Numbered from the stretch's first letter, positions 46,705-57,135 are shown. The stretch is DNA of 64,000 bases from Pseudovibrio sp. Ad37 (GCF_001623075.1 NZ_LMCF01000024.1:62001-126000), one strand, 5' to 3'. Notes: generated by a model not told the origin, from the letters alone. Made by a program: numbers and translations.

Positions 46705-46735
46705 CCGTTTGAAGCATGAGGAGAGCGCCCCCAAC

Positions 46736-47329
46736 ATGTCTGGTGAAAAACCGGGTTACATTGACGGACAATATCTCATTGCCATGCCCACTATGGAGGA
46801 TGGCCGTTTTGCCCATTCCGTCATCTACGTGTGTGCACACTCTGAAGAGGGAGCGATGGGGATTGTGCTCAATCAGCCGGCCCCTAACATCACATTTGGG
46901 CAACTTTTGGGTCAGTTGAACATCGTCGAAGACGAAAATGAAGATCCGCTGGCAATCGATATTTCAGAACGCAAAGTCTATCGCGGTGGGCCAGTTGATG
47001 CCGGTCGCGGTTTTGTCCTTCACTCAGACGACTATTTTCTGGAGGAGACAAGCCTCAAGATTGAAGACGGTGTTGTCCTCACTGCGACGGTCGAAGTTTT
47101 GCGTGCCATCGCAGCAGGCAAAGGCCCTAAGAAGTCATTGTTGGCATTGGGTTATGCTGGCTGGGCACCCGGCCAACTTGAGACGGAATTACAGGCAAAC
47201 GGTTGGCTGACGTGTCAAACAGATCCCTCATTGATCTTTGAAGGAGAGGGCGATCAGAAGTGGCACAACGCGCTTGATATTCTTGGGATCGATCCTGGGA
47301 TGTTGTCTACCGACATTGGCCACGCATGA
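46736..47329 (+). CDS. YqgE/AlgH-family protein
   Basis: This 197-residue cytoplasmic protein has the YqgE/AlgH signature: GQYLIAMPTMEDGRFAHSVIYVCAHSEEGAMGIVLNQPA, with VYRGGPVDAGRGFVLH and LGYAGWAPGQLETELQANGWL. It has no catalytic motif; AlgH affects alginate regulation in Pseudomonas, but its biochemical role is unclear. ATG 46736 was preferred to TTG 46709; GAGGAG lies about 12 nt before it. The 190 bp after it, up to thrC, hold no gene. Confidence 0.9.
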   Translation: MSGEKPGYIDGQYLIAMPTMEDGRFAHSVIYVCAHSEEGAMGIVLNQPAPNITFGQLLGQLNIVEDENEDPLAIDISERKVYRGGPVDAGRGFVLHSDDYFLEETSLKIEDGVVLTATVEVLRAIAAGKGPKKSLLALGYAGWAPGQLETELQANGWLTCQTDPSLIFEGEGDQKWHNALDILGIDPGMLSTDIGHA

Positions 47330-47519
47330 TCTTACGTGCCTAAACGAGATTTCGCCGTGCAAGTTCCTACAATTTCTGCTATTTCCCTGTGCGCACTTGA
47401 AACGCAAATGCGACAGTTTTGGGAATCTAATTTCAGATTCCAGCTAAAAACCTGAGAAATACCAATGGGGTATGGCACTAAAATGCCCTGATTCAGGTTG
47501 AGCGAGAAGGGATGTAACG

Positions 47520-48926
47520 GTGAGATATGTAAGTACGCGCGGCGATGCACCAGAACTCAACTTTTCTGAGGTGCTGCTCACGGGGTTGGCACGCGACGGC
47601 GGTTTGTATCTACCAAAAGAGTTCCCGCAATTATCTACTGAGGAAATTTCAGGATTTGCTGGAAAGCCTTACAGCGAAGTCGCTCTTAAGGTCATCGCCC
47701 CGTTCGTTGGCGACTCCATTCCGCATGACGACCTGAAAAAAATGATCGAGGAAGCCTATGCCAGCTTCTCGCATAAGGCTGTCGCGCCGCTCGTCCAAAC
47801 TGCTCCCAACACCTACGTGCTGGAACTCTTCCACGGCCCGACCCTTGCGTTCAAAGATGTTGCAATGCAGCTACTCGGTCGCTTGATGGATTATGTGCTG
47901 GCTCAAAAAGGTGCGCGTGCAACCATCGTTGGCGCCACTTCAGGCGACACGGGCGGTGCTGCAATTGAAGCATTCCGTGGCCGCGAGCGCACAGACGTTT
48001 TTATTCTTTTCCCTGAAGGGCGCGTCTCTCCTGTTCAACAGCGCCAGATGACCACCTCCAAGGAAGACAACATTCATGCCCTCGCAGTCAAAGGCAACTT
48101 TGATGATTGTCAGGGCATCCTGAAAGATCTCTTCAACGACTTTTCTTTCCGAGAGCGCGTGGGCTTGTCTGGTGTAAACTCCATCAACTGGGCACGCATT
48201 GTGGCTCAGGTGGTGTATTACTTCACGTCCGCAGTGTCTCTGGGTGCTCCACATCGCAAAGTGTCCTTCACAGTACCGACTGGCAACTTTGGTGACGTGT
48301 TTGCTGGCTATGTGGCAGCTCAGATAGGGCTGCCAATTGAGAAGCTGGTGATCGCGACCAACACCAACGATATTCTGGCCCGTACTCTGGACACAGGCCG
48401 CTATGAAATGCGCGGTGTTGTGGCGACCACTGCACCGTCCATGGACATTCAGGTGTCGTCCAACTTCGAGCGTCTGCTGTTTGCTGCAAATAGCGAAGAC
48501 AGTGCAACTGTTAAAGCTCAGATGGACAGTCTCAAGCAGTCCGGTGGCTTCACTCTCTCAGAAAAAGCCCTAGGTTTTATCAAAGAGAAGTTCTCAGCAG
48601 GTCGCGCAAGCGAAGAAGAAACAGCTAAGACCATCACTGATACTCTCAAGGAAAGTGGTTATCTGCTTGACCCGCACACTGCGGTCGCGATCCATGTCTC
48701 CAAAGAGCACAATGATGGTGTTACCCCGATGATCGTGCTGTCGACAGCACACCCGGCAAAATTCCCAGCGGCAGTAGAAAGTGCATCAGGTATTCATCCT
48801 GACCTGCCAGCTCATCTTGCTGACCTGATGGAACGTGAAGAGAAGTTTTCCGTTCTGCCAGCAGATGCGCAGGAAATTGCGAAATTCGTTGAAGGCAATG
48901 CACGTGCCGTGAAAGCAGGCGTTTAA
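47520..48926 (+). CDS. thrC: Threonine synthase
   Basis: This 468-residue PLP enzyme converts O-phosphohomoserine to threonine. The PLP lysine is K112 in FHGPTLAFKDVAMQ. N-terminal MRYVSTRGDAP and GATSGDTGGAAIEAF are typical of the longer gamma-type/yeast-like threonine synthases. The start is GTG with AAGGGA upstream. The stop overlaps the ATG of the M16 peptidase (TAATG). Homoserine kinase (thrB) is also in this window at 57.1 kb. Confidence 0.96.
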   Translation: MRYVSTRGDAPELNFSEVLLTGLARDGGLYLPKEFPQLSTEEISGFAGKPYSEVALKVIAPFVGDSIPHDDLKKMIEEAYASFSHKAVAPLVQTAPNTYVLELFHGPTLAFKDVAMQLLGRLMDYVLAQKGARATIVGATSGDTGGAAIEAFRGRERTDVFILFPEGRVSPVQQRQMTTSKEDNIHALAVKGNFDDCQGILKDLFNDFSFRERVGLSGVNSINWARIVAQVVYYFTSAVSLGAPHRKVSFTVPTGNFGDVFAGYVAAQIGLPIEKLVIATNTNDILARTLDTGRYEMRGVVATTAPSMDIQVSSNFERLLFAANSEDSATVKAQMDSLKQSGGFTLSEKALGFIKEKFSAGRASEEETAKTITDTLKESGYLLDPHTAVAIHVSKEHNDGVTPMIVLSTAHPAKFPAAVESASGIHPDLPAHLADLMEREEKFSVLPADAQEIAKFVEGNARAVKAGV

Positions 48927-50197
48927 TGGCGGTCAAACTAACAAAATTAGAAAATGGCCTGACTGTAGTTACTGATCAAATGGAATACCTCAAGACAACA
49001 GCTCTTGGGGTATGGGTGAAAGCTGGTTCTCGCTCTGAAGGCGAGCATGAAAACGGCATCACCCACCTTCTGGAGCACATGGCATTCAAGGGCACCAGCA
49101 AGCGCAATGCCCGCGAAATTGCAGAGGAAATCGAAGCCGTTGGCGGCGAGATGAATGCCTCCACAAGTGTTGAGCATACAAATTACTATGTGCGCACCTT
49201 GGCAGATGATGCGCCTTTGGGGTTGGATATTCTCTCCGACATCCTTCAGGATTCAATCATTGACCCTGAAGAGCTTGCTCGCGAAAAACACGTAATCCTT
49301 CAAGAAATTGGCGCAGCACAAGACATGCCTGATGACCAGGTATTTGATGTGCTTCTGGAAACCGCATGGCCGGACCAGCCACTCGGTCGCCCAATTCTTG
49401 GTACGCCTGAAACTGTCACCGGCTTTTCTGCGGATGCCATCCGTCAGTACGTCGCGCGCAAGTACACAGCATCCGATATGGTGCTTGCTGCTGCTGGTGC
49501 AGTCGATCATGAAGCGCTCGTAGAATTGGCTGAAGCCAGCTTCTCAAAGCTGTCGAACGCAGCACCGGATGAAGACTATGTAGCGCAGTATGTCGGCGGT
49601 GAAGGCTCCATTGAGCGTGAACTGCAGGAATTGCAGGTCATCCTTGGTTTCGAAGGCCTGCCATACGAACATGAAGACTACTATGCTGTGCAGGTGCTTG
49701 CCTCGATCCTCGGCGGCGGCATGTCATCGCGCCTCTTCCAGGAAGTGCGCGAAAAGCGCGGTCTATGCTATTCTGTCTACGCGTTCCATTGGGCGTTCGC
49801 GGATACCGGCTTCTTTGGTGTTCATGCCGCAACTGGACCAGAAGATGCCGCAGAACTGACCGAAGTGCTGGTGGAACAGCTGAAAGAAATTGCCAAGGGC
49901 GTGACCGAAAAGGAAGTGTCCCGCGCCAAAGCGCAGCTGCGATCCGGATTGCTGATGGCATTGGAAAGCCCGGCAGCTCGTGCAGGCCAGATCGCCCGTC
50001 AGGTGATGATCTACGGTCATCCCGTCGCGCTGGAAGAACTGGAACGTCGCCTCAATGTTGTGTCTGCTGACCGTGTGCAGATCTTGGCAGAAAGGCTGTT
50101 TGCCTCTGACAACCCTACATATGTGAAGGTTGGACCAAAGGCGCCTATGCTAAATTATGCTGAGCTAAAAGAGCGTTTGGCAGGGATCAAAGCATAA
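48926..50197 (+). CDS. M16-family zinc metallopeptidase
   Basis: This 423-residue protein is close to the beta subunit of mitochondrial processing peptidase (PepR/MPP-like). The inverted zinc motif HLLEH is at 47-51 (H47, E50, H51), with downstream Glu ligand about residue 127 in HVILQEIGA. The C-terminal half matches an inactive M16 repeat, giving a two-domain peptidase. It is predicted cytoplasmic. The 1-nt overlap with thrC indicates coupled translation; this pairing occurs elsewhere in Alphaproteobacteria. Confidence 0.94.
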   Translation: MAVKLTKLENGLTVVTDQMEYLKTTALGVWVKAGSRSEGEHENGITHLLEHMAFKGTSKRNAREIAEEIEAVGGEMNASTSVEHTNYYVRTLADDAPLGLDILSDILQDSIIDPEELAREKHVILQEIGAAQDMPDDQVFDVLLETAWPDQPLGRPILGTPETVTGFSADAIRQYVARKYTASDMVLAAAGAVDHEALVELAEASFSKLSNAAPDEDYVAQYVGGEGSIERELQELQVILGFEGLPYEHEDYYAVQVLASILGGGMSSRLFQEVREKRGLCYSVYAFHWAFADTGFFGVHAATGPEDAAELTEVLVEQLKEIAKGVTEKEVSRAKAQLRSGLLMALESPAARAGQIARQVMIYGHPVALEELERRLNVVSADRVQILAERLFASDNPTYVKVGPKAPMLNYAELKERLAGIKA

Positions 50198-50261
50198 GCC
50201 TATTGCAATTCAGGTAATGCTTTTTGCATAATGGAGCTCTGATTAAGAGGGGAGAGAAGCT

Positions 50262-50909
50262 GTGTCATTTTTCAAAACAAGCACATCTCCCCAATCTCTT
50301 GCGACATTGACCACAGGCCGACTGTATTTACGTGCGCCATCCATGGCGGATTTCGCGCAGTGGTATGATCTGCGAGCTCAAAGCAGAGACTTTCTGCAGC
50401 CGTGGGAACCCACGTGGCCAGCTGATGATCTGACAAAAGCTGCCTTCCGAAAACGCATCCGGCGTTACAATCGCAACATCCGCGAAGGCTCTCACTACCC
50501 GTTTTTTCTGTTCAACCGGGATACCGACGAGTTGATGGGTGGTTTGAACCTTTCCAACGTCCGTCGTGGTGTCGCACAGGCAACCTCGCTTGGGTACTGG
50601 ATGGGAGCCTCCTTTGCAGGCAATGGCTTCATGAAGGAAGCCGTTCAGCGCGTCTGTTGTTTCTGCTTCAATGATTTACACTTGCACCGCATCGAAGCAG
50701 CCTGTCTGCCTTCAAATGAGGTCTCCAGAGCGCTCTTAATGAAGGTTGGATTCTCTGAACTGGGCTTTGCACCCTCGTATTTATTCATAAACGGAATGTG
50801 GCAAGACCATATTTTGTTTGGCAAAATCCGGGATTCCGCGCCTATACCAGTCAAAGTCCTGCCACAATCAGAGGCAGATGGGGATAAATTGCCTGTAACA
50901 CATGCTTGA
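50262..50909 (+). CDS. RimJ/RimL-type GNAT acetyltransferase
   Basis: This 215-residue protein fits the RimJ/RimL subfamily of GNAT enzymes: LYLRAPSMADFAQWYDLR, LMGGLNLSNVRRGVAQATSLGYWMGASFAGNGFMKEAV, and CFNDLHLHRIEAACLPSNEVSRALLMKVGF, ended by a short tail. Such enzymes acetylate N-termini of ribosomal or other proteins. The GTG start has GGGGAGAG 5 nt upstream. It follows thrC and the peptidase on the same strand. Confidence 0.9.
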   Translation: MSFFKTSTSPQSLATLTTGRLYLRAPSMADFAQWYDLRAQSRDFLQPWEPTWPADDLTKAAFRKRIRRYNRNIREGSHYPFFLFNRDTDELMGGLNLSNVRRGVAQATSLGYWMGASFAGNGFMKEAVQRVCCFCFNDLHLHRIEAACLPSNEVSRALLMKVGFSELGFAPSYLFINGMWQDHILFGKIRDSAPIPVKVLPQSEADGDKLPVTHA

Positions 50910-50987
50910 ACCATGAAACTGGCGCCTTGACGATGTAATGATCTTGGCAAGGAATTCAGTTAATTTTTCGTTATCGTGGAGAAGCCG

Positions 50988-53900
50988 GTGTCAGGGACTT
51001 ATTGTCAGCGCATGCAGAACGTTATTCAGGCTGTTCTGTTAAGCGCTCTCCTGCTCATTGTGGTTGCGTCACAAGCCTTGGCTTTGGAGGCGATTGTCGT
51101 CCCCAAGGATGTTGATGCACTCGATCTGACCAGCTCCGTCGATATCTACCCCAACACCAGCAAAAGCATTCAGGTTTCCACCGCTCCAGACTCGGATGGC
51201 ATCGTCAGACGCATCGAAGTGCGTTCCATTGATGATACCGCCAGCTCTTGGGCTGTGTTCGCGCTCTCCAATCCGGGGGAGGAGCAGATCGACCGCCTGC
51301 TTGTTGCACCTTACTACAAGATGACTGGCGGCGGTGTATTGGTGCCGGACCTTGGTCAGCGCCGCATCGTGTCATTGACACCTAGTCAGGGCATCCCACC
51401 AATTCGCGAGCGCAGCACTGAAGCAGATATTTACCGCATCACGCTAGATCCGGGTGCGAATGTGACCTTCATCGCGGAGGTCAACACCCCAAGCCTACCG
51501 GAACTCCGCCTCTGGAAGCCAGAAGCTTACAAAGACAACATCAACGCTTACACGCTTTACCGCGGTATCGTACTTGGTATTGCTGGCCTCTTGGCGCTGT
51601 TCCTCACTATCTTGTTTGTGGTGAAGGGAACTGTTCTCTTCCCGGCAACTGCGGCTCTGGCGTGGGCTGTTCTTGTTTATTTATGTATCGACTTCGGCTT
51701 CTGGAACCTCGTCTTCGGGCGAACGCTGGGGGATGATCAGCTCTATCGAGCGGTGGCGGAAATCAGTCTCACAGCCGCGCTTGTGGTCTTCCTTTACGCC
51801 TATCTCGGCCTCAGCCGCTGGCACATCCATTATACGCACCTCGCAATCGGCTTGTTTATCACTGTGCTCAGCCTGTTTGGCTTGGCGCTTTGGGATCCAA
51901 CCATTGCAGCTGGTATCTCCCGTATCCTGATGGGTGGTGTGGCAATCGCTGGCTTCGGTGTCATCCTGATGCTCACCGTTCGCGGGTTCGAACGCGCGAT
52001 TATGCTGCTGCCGACATGGTTCTTGTTCCTCGCATGGCTGTTCGCTGCGTGGATGGCAACGACAGGCATGTTGCAAAGTGATCTGGTGCAGCCAGCGCTG
52101 GCAGGTGGTCTTGTTCTCTTCGTTCTGCTGCTCGGTTTTACCGTCATGCAGCATGCCTTTGCAGGGTCTGGTCTCTCCCACAGTGTGATGAGTGATGTCG
52201 AACGCCGGGCTCTGGCGCTGACAGGCTCCGGCGACATCATCTGGGACTGGGACGTCGACCGCGACAAAATCCACACCAGCGGTGGCCTGGAAGAAGCTCT
52301 GGGCATCAAGCCAGGTCTTCTGGATGGTCCAGCCCGCCTCTGGCTCGAAATTTTGCATCCGCAGGACCGTGACCTGTTCCGTGGCACATTGGACGCCGTG
52401 ATTGACCATCGCCGTGGCCGCGTTAATCAGGCGTTCCGCCTCCGTGGTGAAGATGGTCATTACCGCTGGTTCAAAATGCGCGCCCGTCCGGTGCTCGGCT
52501 CTGATGGTGAAGTGATCCGCTGCGTTGGTACGTTGCTGGACATCACCTCTCAGAAAACCGCTGAAGAGCGCCTGATGCATGATGCCGTGCACGACAACCT
52601 GACTGGCCTGCCAAACCGTGAACTGTTTATGGACCGCCTTGTTGCTGCGCTCGCTCGCTCCAGAGCAGAAGGCAATGGCAACCCGACTGTCATCCTGATC
52701 GATCTCGACCGCTTCAAGCAAGTCAACGACAGCATCGGTCAGACAGCTGGCGATTCCATGCTGCTCACCGCTGCACGCCGCCTCTCTCGTCTGATCAAAC
52801 CGCAGGACTCTCTGTCTCGCATTTCAGCAGATACCTTCGCAGTGCTGATGATCTCCGAGCAGGACGCAACACGCATCGCATCCTTTGCAGATGAGCTCCG
52901 CAAATCTCTGCGCACACCAGTCACCTTCGGTGATCAGGAAGTGTTCCTGACAGCATCCATCGGTGCTTCCATCTTTGATGGTGGCCCTGAAAAGGCAACC
53001 GACCTGATGCGCGATGCGGAGATCGCACTCAACCACGCCAAGCGCCTCGGCGGTGACCGTATCGAGATCTTCCGCCCAACGCTGAAGCCAGTGGCAAGCA
53101 ACACGCTCGCGCTGGACAACGACCTGCGCTCCGCTCTTGAAAAAGACGAGATCAAGGTTTTCTTCCAGCCAATCGTACGTCTGTCTGACAAGACGACAGC
53201 TGGCTTCGAAGCATTGGCGCGCTGGGAACATCCAAGCCGCGGTCTGATCCCACCATCCGAGTTCATCCCAGTTGCTGAACAAAGCGGCCTGATCAACGAG
53301 CTTGGCCTGCGTGTGATGGAGAAGGGGGCTCGTCAGCTTGCACAATGGCAGCGCGAATTCAAACACGCACTACCGCTGTTTGTCTCCGTCAACATCTCTT
53401 CTCGTCAGCTGTTGAAGCCGGACCTCATTAACGATGTGAAAGCAGTACTGGCACGCACAGCGCTGACACCGGGCTCTTTGAAACTGGAGCTGACTGAATC
53501 TCTGGTCATGCAGAATCCGGAATTTTCTGTGCAGGTTCTTGAGCGCCTCAAAGGTCTGGGCGCTGGTCTGTCTCTGGATGATTTCGGTACAGGCTATTCA
53601 TCCCTGAGCTACCTCCAGCGCTTCCAGTTCGACACCATCAAGATCGATCAGTCCTTCGTCCGTCCTAACGGCCAAAGCGCTCGTCCGGTCATCCTGCGTA
53701 CCATCGTAGCGCTGGGGCATGACCTTGGTATGGAAGTGGTTGCGGAAGGCGCTGAGACTGAGTCAGATGCACTGGAGCTGTTCCAGCTTGGCTGCGAATA
53801 CGTGCAGGGCTTCCACTTCGGTCAACCAATGCGTGCTGCTGAAGCAGGCCGTATGCTCAAAGAACAGTTCGCCCAGCAGGGCCGCAACAACCAAAGCTGA
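50988..53900 (+). CDS. Membrane GGDEF-EAL c-di-GMP phosphodiesterase
   Basis: This protein of about 970 residues has a signal peptide, a periplasmic sensor region (about 30-185, resembling 7TMR-DISM), roughly seven membrane helices (190-400), a PAS domain (about 405-525), then GGDEF and EAL domains. The GGDEF motif is degenerate (SADTF near 612, in [10 protein letters not shown]), so cyclase activity is unlikely. The EAL domain keeps [11 protein letters not shown] (about 739) and [10 protein letters not shown] (about 863), suggesting active c-di-GMP hydrolysis. GTG 50988 is the best start: GGAGAA is 5 nt upstream. A PilZ protein lies 1.3 kb downstream. Confidence 0.92.
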   Translation: MSGTYCQRMQNVIQAVLLSALLLIVVASQALALEAIVVPKDVDALDLTSSVDIYPNTSKSIQVSTAPDSDGIVRRIEVRSIDDTASSWAVFALSNPGEEQIDRLLVAPYYKMTGGGVLVPDLGQRRIVSLTPSQGIPPIRERSTEADIYRITLDPGANVTFIAEVNTPSLPELRLWKPEAYKDNINAYTLYRGIVLGIAGLLALFLTILFVVKGTVLFPATAALAWAVLVYLCIDFGFWNLVFGRTLGDDQLYRAVAEISLTAALVVFLYAYLGLSRWHIHYTHLAIGLFITVLSLFGLALWDPTIAAGISRILMGGVAIAGFGVILMLTVRGFERAIMLLPTWFLFLAWLFAAWMATTGMLQSDLVQPALAGGLVLFVLLLGFTVMQHAFAGSGLSHSVMSDVERRALALTGSGDIIWDWDVDRDKIHTSGGLEEALGIKPGLLDGPARLWLEILHPQDRDLFRGTLDAVIDHRRGRVNQAFRLRGEDGHYRWFKMRARPVLGSDGEVIRCVGTLLDITSQKTAEERLMHDAVHDNLTGLPNRELFMDRLVAALARSRAEGNGNPTVILIDLDRFKQVNDSIGQTAGDSMLLTAARRLSRLIKPQDSLSRISADTFAVLMISEQDATRIASFADELRKSLRTPVTFGDQEVFLTASIGASIFDGGPEKATDLMRDAEIALNHAKRLGGDRIEIFRPTLKPVASNTLALDNDLRSALEKDEIKVFFQPIVRLSDKTTAGFEALARWEHPSRGLIPPSEFIPVAEQSGLINELGLRVMEKGARQLAQWQREFKHALPLFVSVNISSRQLLKPDLINDVKAVLARTALTPGSLKLELTESLVMQNPEFSVQVLERLKGLGAGLSLDDFGTGYSSLSYLQRFQFDTIKIDQSFVRPNGQSARPVILRTIVALGHDLGMEVVAEGAETESDALELFQLGCEYVQGFHFGQPMRAAEAGRMLKEQFAQQGRNNQS

Positions 53901-54098
53901 TACGGCAGGTAAGTTAGAAAGGCTCTGCATGGTTGCAATGGAAAATTGTAAGCATGTGGCCTTCGCAGCAGAGCTGGAGAAAAATTGATCTATCTCCGCC
54001 AAGTTTCCTCTGAATAACTCCTGCGGTGACATACTCGAGGCAATTTTCTAAGAGCATCTATTCGGGCTCTCTTTTCCCTATCTGAGATTATTAGCTGC

Positions 54099-55157
54099 AT
54101 GTTTTGTTTTGGTAATGCGTGTCGAAAACTACACGTCGCTTTGGGCTTGTTTCTGGTTACATCCAGTACCCTAACACCGGCAAGTGCCACGCCATCGCTG
54201 GTGTTGAACCTTGATACTCAAAAAGTCCTGTACGCTGAAGATGCAGGCGATCCATGGTATCCCGCTTCAACAACCAAGTTGATGACCGCACTCGTAACCT
54301 TTGAGGCTCTTGCCAACAGAGAGGTCGACCTTGAAACGTCAGTGGTGATGTCCCCTTGGGCGATGAGGCAGGACTCATTGAAGTCCGGCTTGAAGGTTGG
54401 AAGCGTCATGACACTGCAGGATGCGCTTTTTGCAGTGCTCGTTGGATCAGCCAATGATGTCGCAGTGGCACTGGCTGAAAGTGTTGCGGGGAGTGAAGAT
54501 GCATTCGCGCAGCGCATGAATGCCACCGCGCAACGTCTTGGGATGACCGCAAGCCACTTTGTCAATGCCAACGGTTTGTTCGAGCCCACTCAGCAAACAT
54601 CCGCACGTGATCTGGCCATTTTGGCGAGCGAAGTCTATCTGCGTTTCCCTCAATACCGGGACGTGTTCGCCACATCAAAAGTGCTTATTGATGGTGTCGA
54701 AATCAAATCTTACAATGAGTTGTTGACACGACTGCCGGGCACAGTTGGCATGAAGACAGGTTTTGTCTGTTCATCTGGCCGTAATATCGTTGCACTTACA
54801 GATCGTGGTGGGCAACGCTTTATGGCTGTCATTCTTGGCGCGACGACGGGGCGGGAGCGCAGCGAAAGGGCAGCCAAACTCCTGACTGAGGCAATGGCTG
54901 GTGAACTAGCCCCCAATGGTCAGCAACTAAAAGAAATTGCAAACGATCTGCATCGTCAGCCTGAAAATATGCGCAAACAAGTTTGTAGCAGCCAAAGTGC
55001 AGCCTATGAAGCACAGCAAAATAAGCGCTATCCAATGGGCATCGGCAGGAACAAGAGTTACCTGAAAGCAGCGGTGAAGCACAAAAGTCATAGCATCCGC
55101 ACTTGGAAGGCTGCTGTTGGTTTTAGCAGCCTGCTACCCTATCCAAAGCCGAAGTAA
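54099..55157 (+). CDS. D-alanyl-D-alanine carboxypeptidase (PBP, S11 family)
   Basis: This 352-residue periplasmic serine peptidase trims peptidoglycan pentapeptides. After a signal peptide (about residues 1-30), the catalytic SxxK is S57-T-T-K60 in WYPASTTKLMTA. The second motif is SAN near residue 117 and the third is KTG near 220 (MKTGFVCSSGRN). The C-terminus is basic, with SSL-rich end, and lacks a clear PBP5 membrane helix, so its mode of membrane attachment is uncertain. Confidence 0.9.
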   Translation: MFCFGNACRKLHVALGLFLVTSSTLTPASATPSLVLNLDTQKVLYAEDAGDPWYPASTTKLMTALVTFEALANREVDLETSVVMSPWAMRQDSLKSGLKVGSVMTLQDALFAVLVGSANDVAVALAESVAGSEDAFAQRMNATAQRLGMTASHFVNANGLFEPTQQTSARDLAILASEVYLRFPQYRDVFATSKVLIDGVEIKSYNELLTRLPGTVGMKTGFVCSSGRNIVALTDRGGQRFMAVILGATTGRERSERAAKLLTEAMAGELAPNGQQLKEIANDLHRQPENMRKQVCSSQSAAYEAQQNKRYPMGIGRNKSYLKAAVKHKSHSIRTWKAAVGFSSLLPYPKPK

Positions 55158-55180
55158 CTCACGGCAATGCCTGTCACATG

Positions 55181-55465
55181 TCAGAGTTTGGCAGGCTTGG
55201 AAGTGAACTTGATACCGGCTTCTTCGCAATGCAGCCAGACGACCTTACCGCTGAAGGAAAGTTTGCGGGCTGGCACCTGAATTTTCACCGTGTCACCGGA
55301 CGCGAGCTTTCCGGTATTGACCAGCAGCCGACAACCACCGTTGCTGATGTCCTCAATCACGCAGGATCGGTTGAAATTATCCGTAAGCAGAACCGCAGGC
55401 CAATGACAGGCATGCCGTTTGAAGTCTCGGTTCTCTATCTCTAAAAGTTTCGGACGAGGTATCAT
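55181..55465 (-). CDS. PilZ-domain protein
   Basis: This 94-residue protein is one PilZ domain, the receptor for cyclic di-GMP. RDFKRHACHWPAVL supplies an RxxxR-like start (only part of the consensus), and DISNGGCRLLVN matches D/NxSxxG. VVWLHCEEAGIKF ends the fold. It may act as a small adaptor. The convergent open frame 55178-55444 on the plus strand is its shadow. The nearby EAL phosphodiesterase could lower its ligand. Confidence 0.82.
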   Translation of the reverse strand: MIPRPKLLEIENRDFKRHACHWPAVLLTDNFNRSCVIEDISNGGCRLLVNTGKLASGDTVKIQVPARKLSFSGKVVWLHCEEAGIKFTSKPAKL

Positions 55466-55729
55466 GTGACCACCGGCCTTTACGTCAATATACGGTAACT
55501 AGAATCATTAGTTTGGAAACTGATGTACGCATTATCAATTATATGTTGCGCAGATATTAACGCGCAGGCGGCCTATTGTCTCAGTCTAAGCTATTAATAT
55601 CATGAGACAATTTACGAAAGCTTCAACTCTAAAATATGTTGAAGGGATGTGTCGCCTGTAACCTGCGGGAAGCACTACGTAAATTTGAGGCTGCAACCAT
55701 CAAACGGGCTTCTGAAGGGAAGGGCTGTT
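55466..55729. other. Intergenic region with inverted repeat
   Basis: This stretch lies between the PilZ gene start and the lipid kinase stop, both on the minus strand. TTGTCTCA (55576-55583) is inverted as TGAGACAA (55603-55610), a possible operator or hairpin. The PilZ promoter should lie here. No gene is visible. Confidence 0.45.
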
Positions 55730-56659
55730 CTAGTTACCAGAAATAACTGACAATTCACAGTCACCAACAGAAACCTCAAGCGGTGTGCCGCCAAACGGCT
55801 CTCCATCGATTTGAACAGCTGCCGCGCGATAGGCATCTATACGGGCTGTTTTGATGGTTCGGCACTCAACATTATGGGATTTGGCGACGCTGCCAGTAAG
55901 TAAGCGGCATGCGTATTTAAAGAGCGCCCACACTCCGTCTTCTTTGAAGATCAGTAGGTGCAGCTTCTTCTCTAAAATGGAAGCATCCGGCACCACGAGG
56001 TGCTTACCAGCGTAATAGCGACCATTAGTGATCAACACCATGGCACATTGCAGTTCTTCATCGTCTGCACGGACTTTAAAGCTGCCTTTACGGCGCGAAA
56101 AGGCCAGCTGGGCGGCAATGAAGAGATAAGCAAACCGACCGTAACGGCGCTTCAGGCGCAGGGGTACAACATGCACCACTTCTGCATCAAAGCCGGTTGA
56201 AGTGGAAAGAAAAAACGGGCGCCCGTTGGCAAAGCCATTGTGCAGTTTCGTCGTCTTGCCTGCGATGATGGTTTTAGCAATCTCACGCGGGGTATTCGGT
56301 ACACTCAGTTCATGAGCAAGTACATTTGCAGTGCCAAATGGAATAATTGCCAGATGTGGCTTCATTCCACGCCCCAGCATGGCAGATGCAGCCTCGCTGA
56401 CAGAGGCGTCCCCACCAGCAACAGCCAGAATATCCGTATTCAGATCAGGGTCCGTGCAGGTCTCAGCGATTTCGCTGGCACGACTGGTGAGTTTCAACTC
56501 CACCTTCATCCCAGCGTCCTCAAGGCACTTCACGATCTCAGTGATGCTCTGAAAACGGAAAGACGTTGCTGTTGGATTGGCAAGAATAAGCACGCGCTTG
56601 GCCTTGTGCGATTTCTTTTTCGCCTCATCCGGCCGAGAGTGGGGAAGCTGGTTTTCCAT
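55730..56659 (-). CDS. Diacylglycerol-kinase-like lipid kinase
   Basis: This 309-residue protein has the DAGK catalytic fold as in YegS and DgkB: RVLILANPTATSFRF (nucleotide-binding start), AVAGGDASVSEAA where GGDGT is usual, and PFGTANVLAHEL. The T of GGDGT is replaced within GGDASVSE, which is seen in some family members. It likely phosphorylates diacylglycerol or another lipid; alternatives are sphingosine-type substrates. It lies downstream of rnhA on the same strand, 23 bp away. Confidence 0.85.
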   Translation of the reverse strand: MENQLPHSRPDEAKKKSHKAKRVLILANPTATSFRFQSITEIVKCLEDAGMKVELKLTSRASEIAETCTDPDLNTDILAVAGGDASVSEAASAMLGRGMKPHLAIIPFGTANVLAHELSVPNTPREIAKTIIAGKTTKLHNGFANGRPFFLSTSTGFDAEVVHVVPLRLKRRYGRFAYLFIAAQLAFSRRKGSFKVRADDEELQCAMVLITNGRYYAGKHLVVPDASILEKKLHLLIFKEDGVWALFKYACRLLTGSVAKSHNVECRTIKTARIDAYRAAAVQIDGEPFGGTPLEVSVGDCELSVISGN

Positions 56660-56682
56660 AAACCTGACCTTGCCTTCCCGAC

Positions 56683-57135
56683 TTACTTGGATTTCTGAAA
56701 GGGTTTCATACCCTTACGCGCAAGTTCATCAGCACGCTCGTTTTCTTCGTGCCCGGCATGACCTTTGATCCAATGCCACGCAACATCATGGCGTTGTGCC
56801 GCTGTATCCAGCAGTTGCCATAAATCAGCGTTTTTAACGGGTGAGTTGGACGCAGTCCGCCAACCTTTACGCTTCCAGTTATGCATCCACTGAGTGATGC
56901 CGTTTTTCACATATGAGCTGTCTGTATAAAGATCGACGGCGCAAGAACGCTTCAGGGAATCAAGAGCCTGAATGGCCGCCATCAACTCCATGCGGTTGTT
57001 GGTTGTATCAGGCTCGCCGCCACACAATTCTTTCTCGTGCTCGCCAAAGCGCAGCAGCACGCCCCAGCCGCCAGGTCCCGGGTTGCCGGAGCAGGCTCCA
57101 TCAGTCCACGTCTCAACACGTTTGGTATCGGTCAT
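56683..57135 (-). CDS. rnhA: Ribonuclease HI
   Basis: This 150-residue endonuclease cleaves RNA in RNA-DNA hybrids. The four catalytic acidic residues are D12 in [17 protein letters not shown]50 in RMELMAAI, D72 in YTDSSYV and the Asp in NERADELAR near residue 136; KGHAGHEE is also typical. It overlaps the upstream thrB gene by 4 nt and is followed by the lipid kinase. The operon is ispH-thrB-rnhA, a common alphaproteobacterial order. Confidence 0.97.
   Translation of the reverse strand: MTDTKRVETWTDGACSGNPGPGGWGVLLRFGEHEKELCGGEPDTTNNRMELMAAIQALDSLKRSCAVDLYTDSSYVKNGITQWMHNWKRKGWRTASNSPVKNADLWQLLDTAAQRHDVAWHWIKGHAGHEENERADELARKGMKPFQKSK

Noticed and set aside
51681-52721. Antisense open frame of 346 codons within the GGDEF-EAL gene
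   Set aside because: It is a mirror of a high-GC gene with good codon use on the plus strand; no domain is seen in it.
55178-55444. Plus-strand open frame of 88 codons opposite the PilZ gene
   Set aside because: The minus-strand reading gives a clear PilZ domain; the plus reading has no recognisable features.
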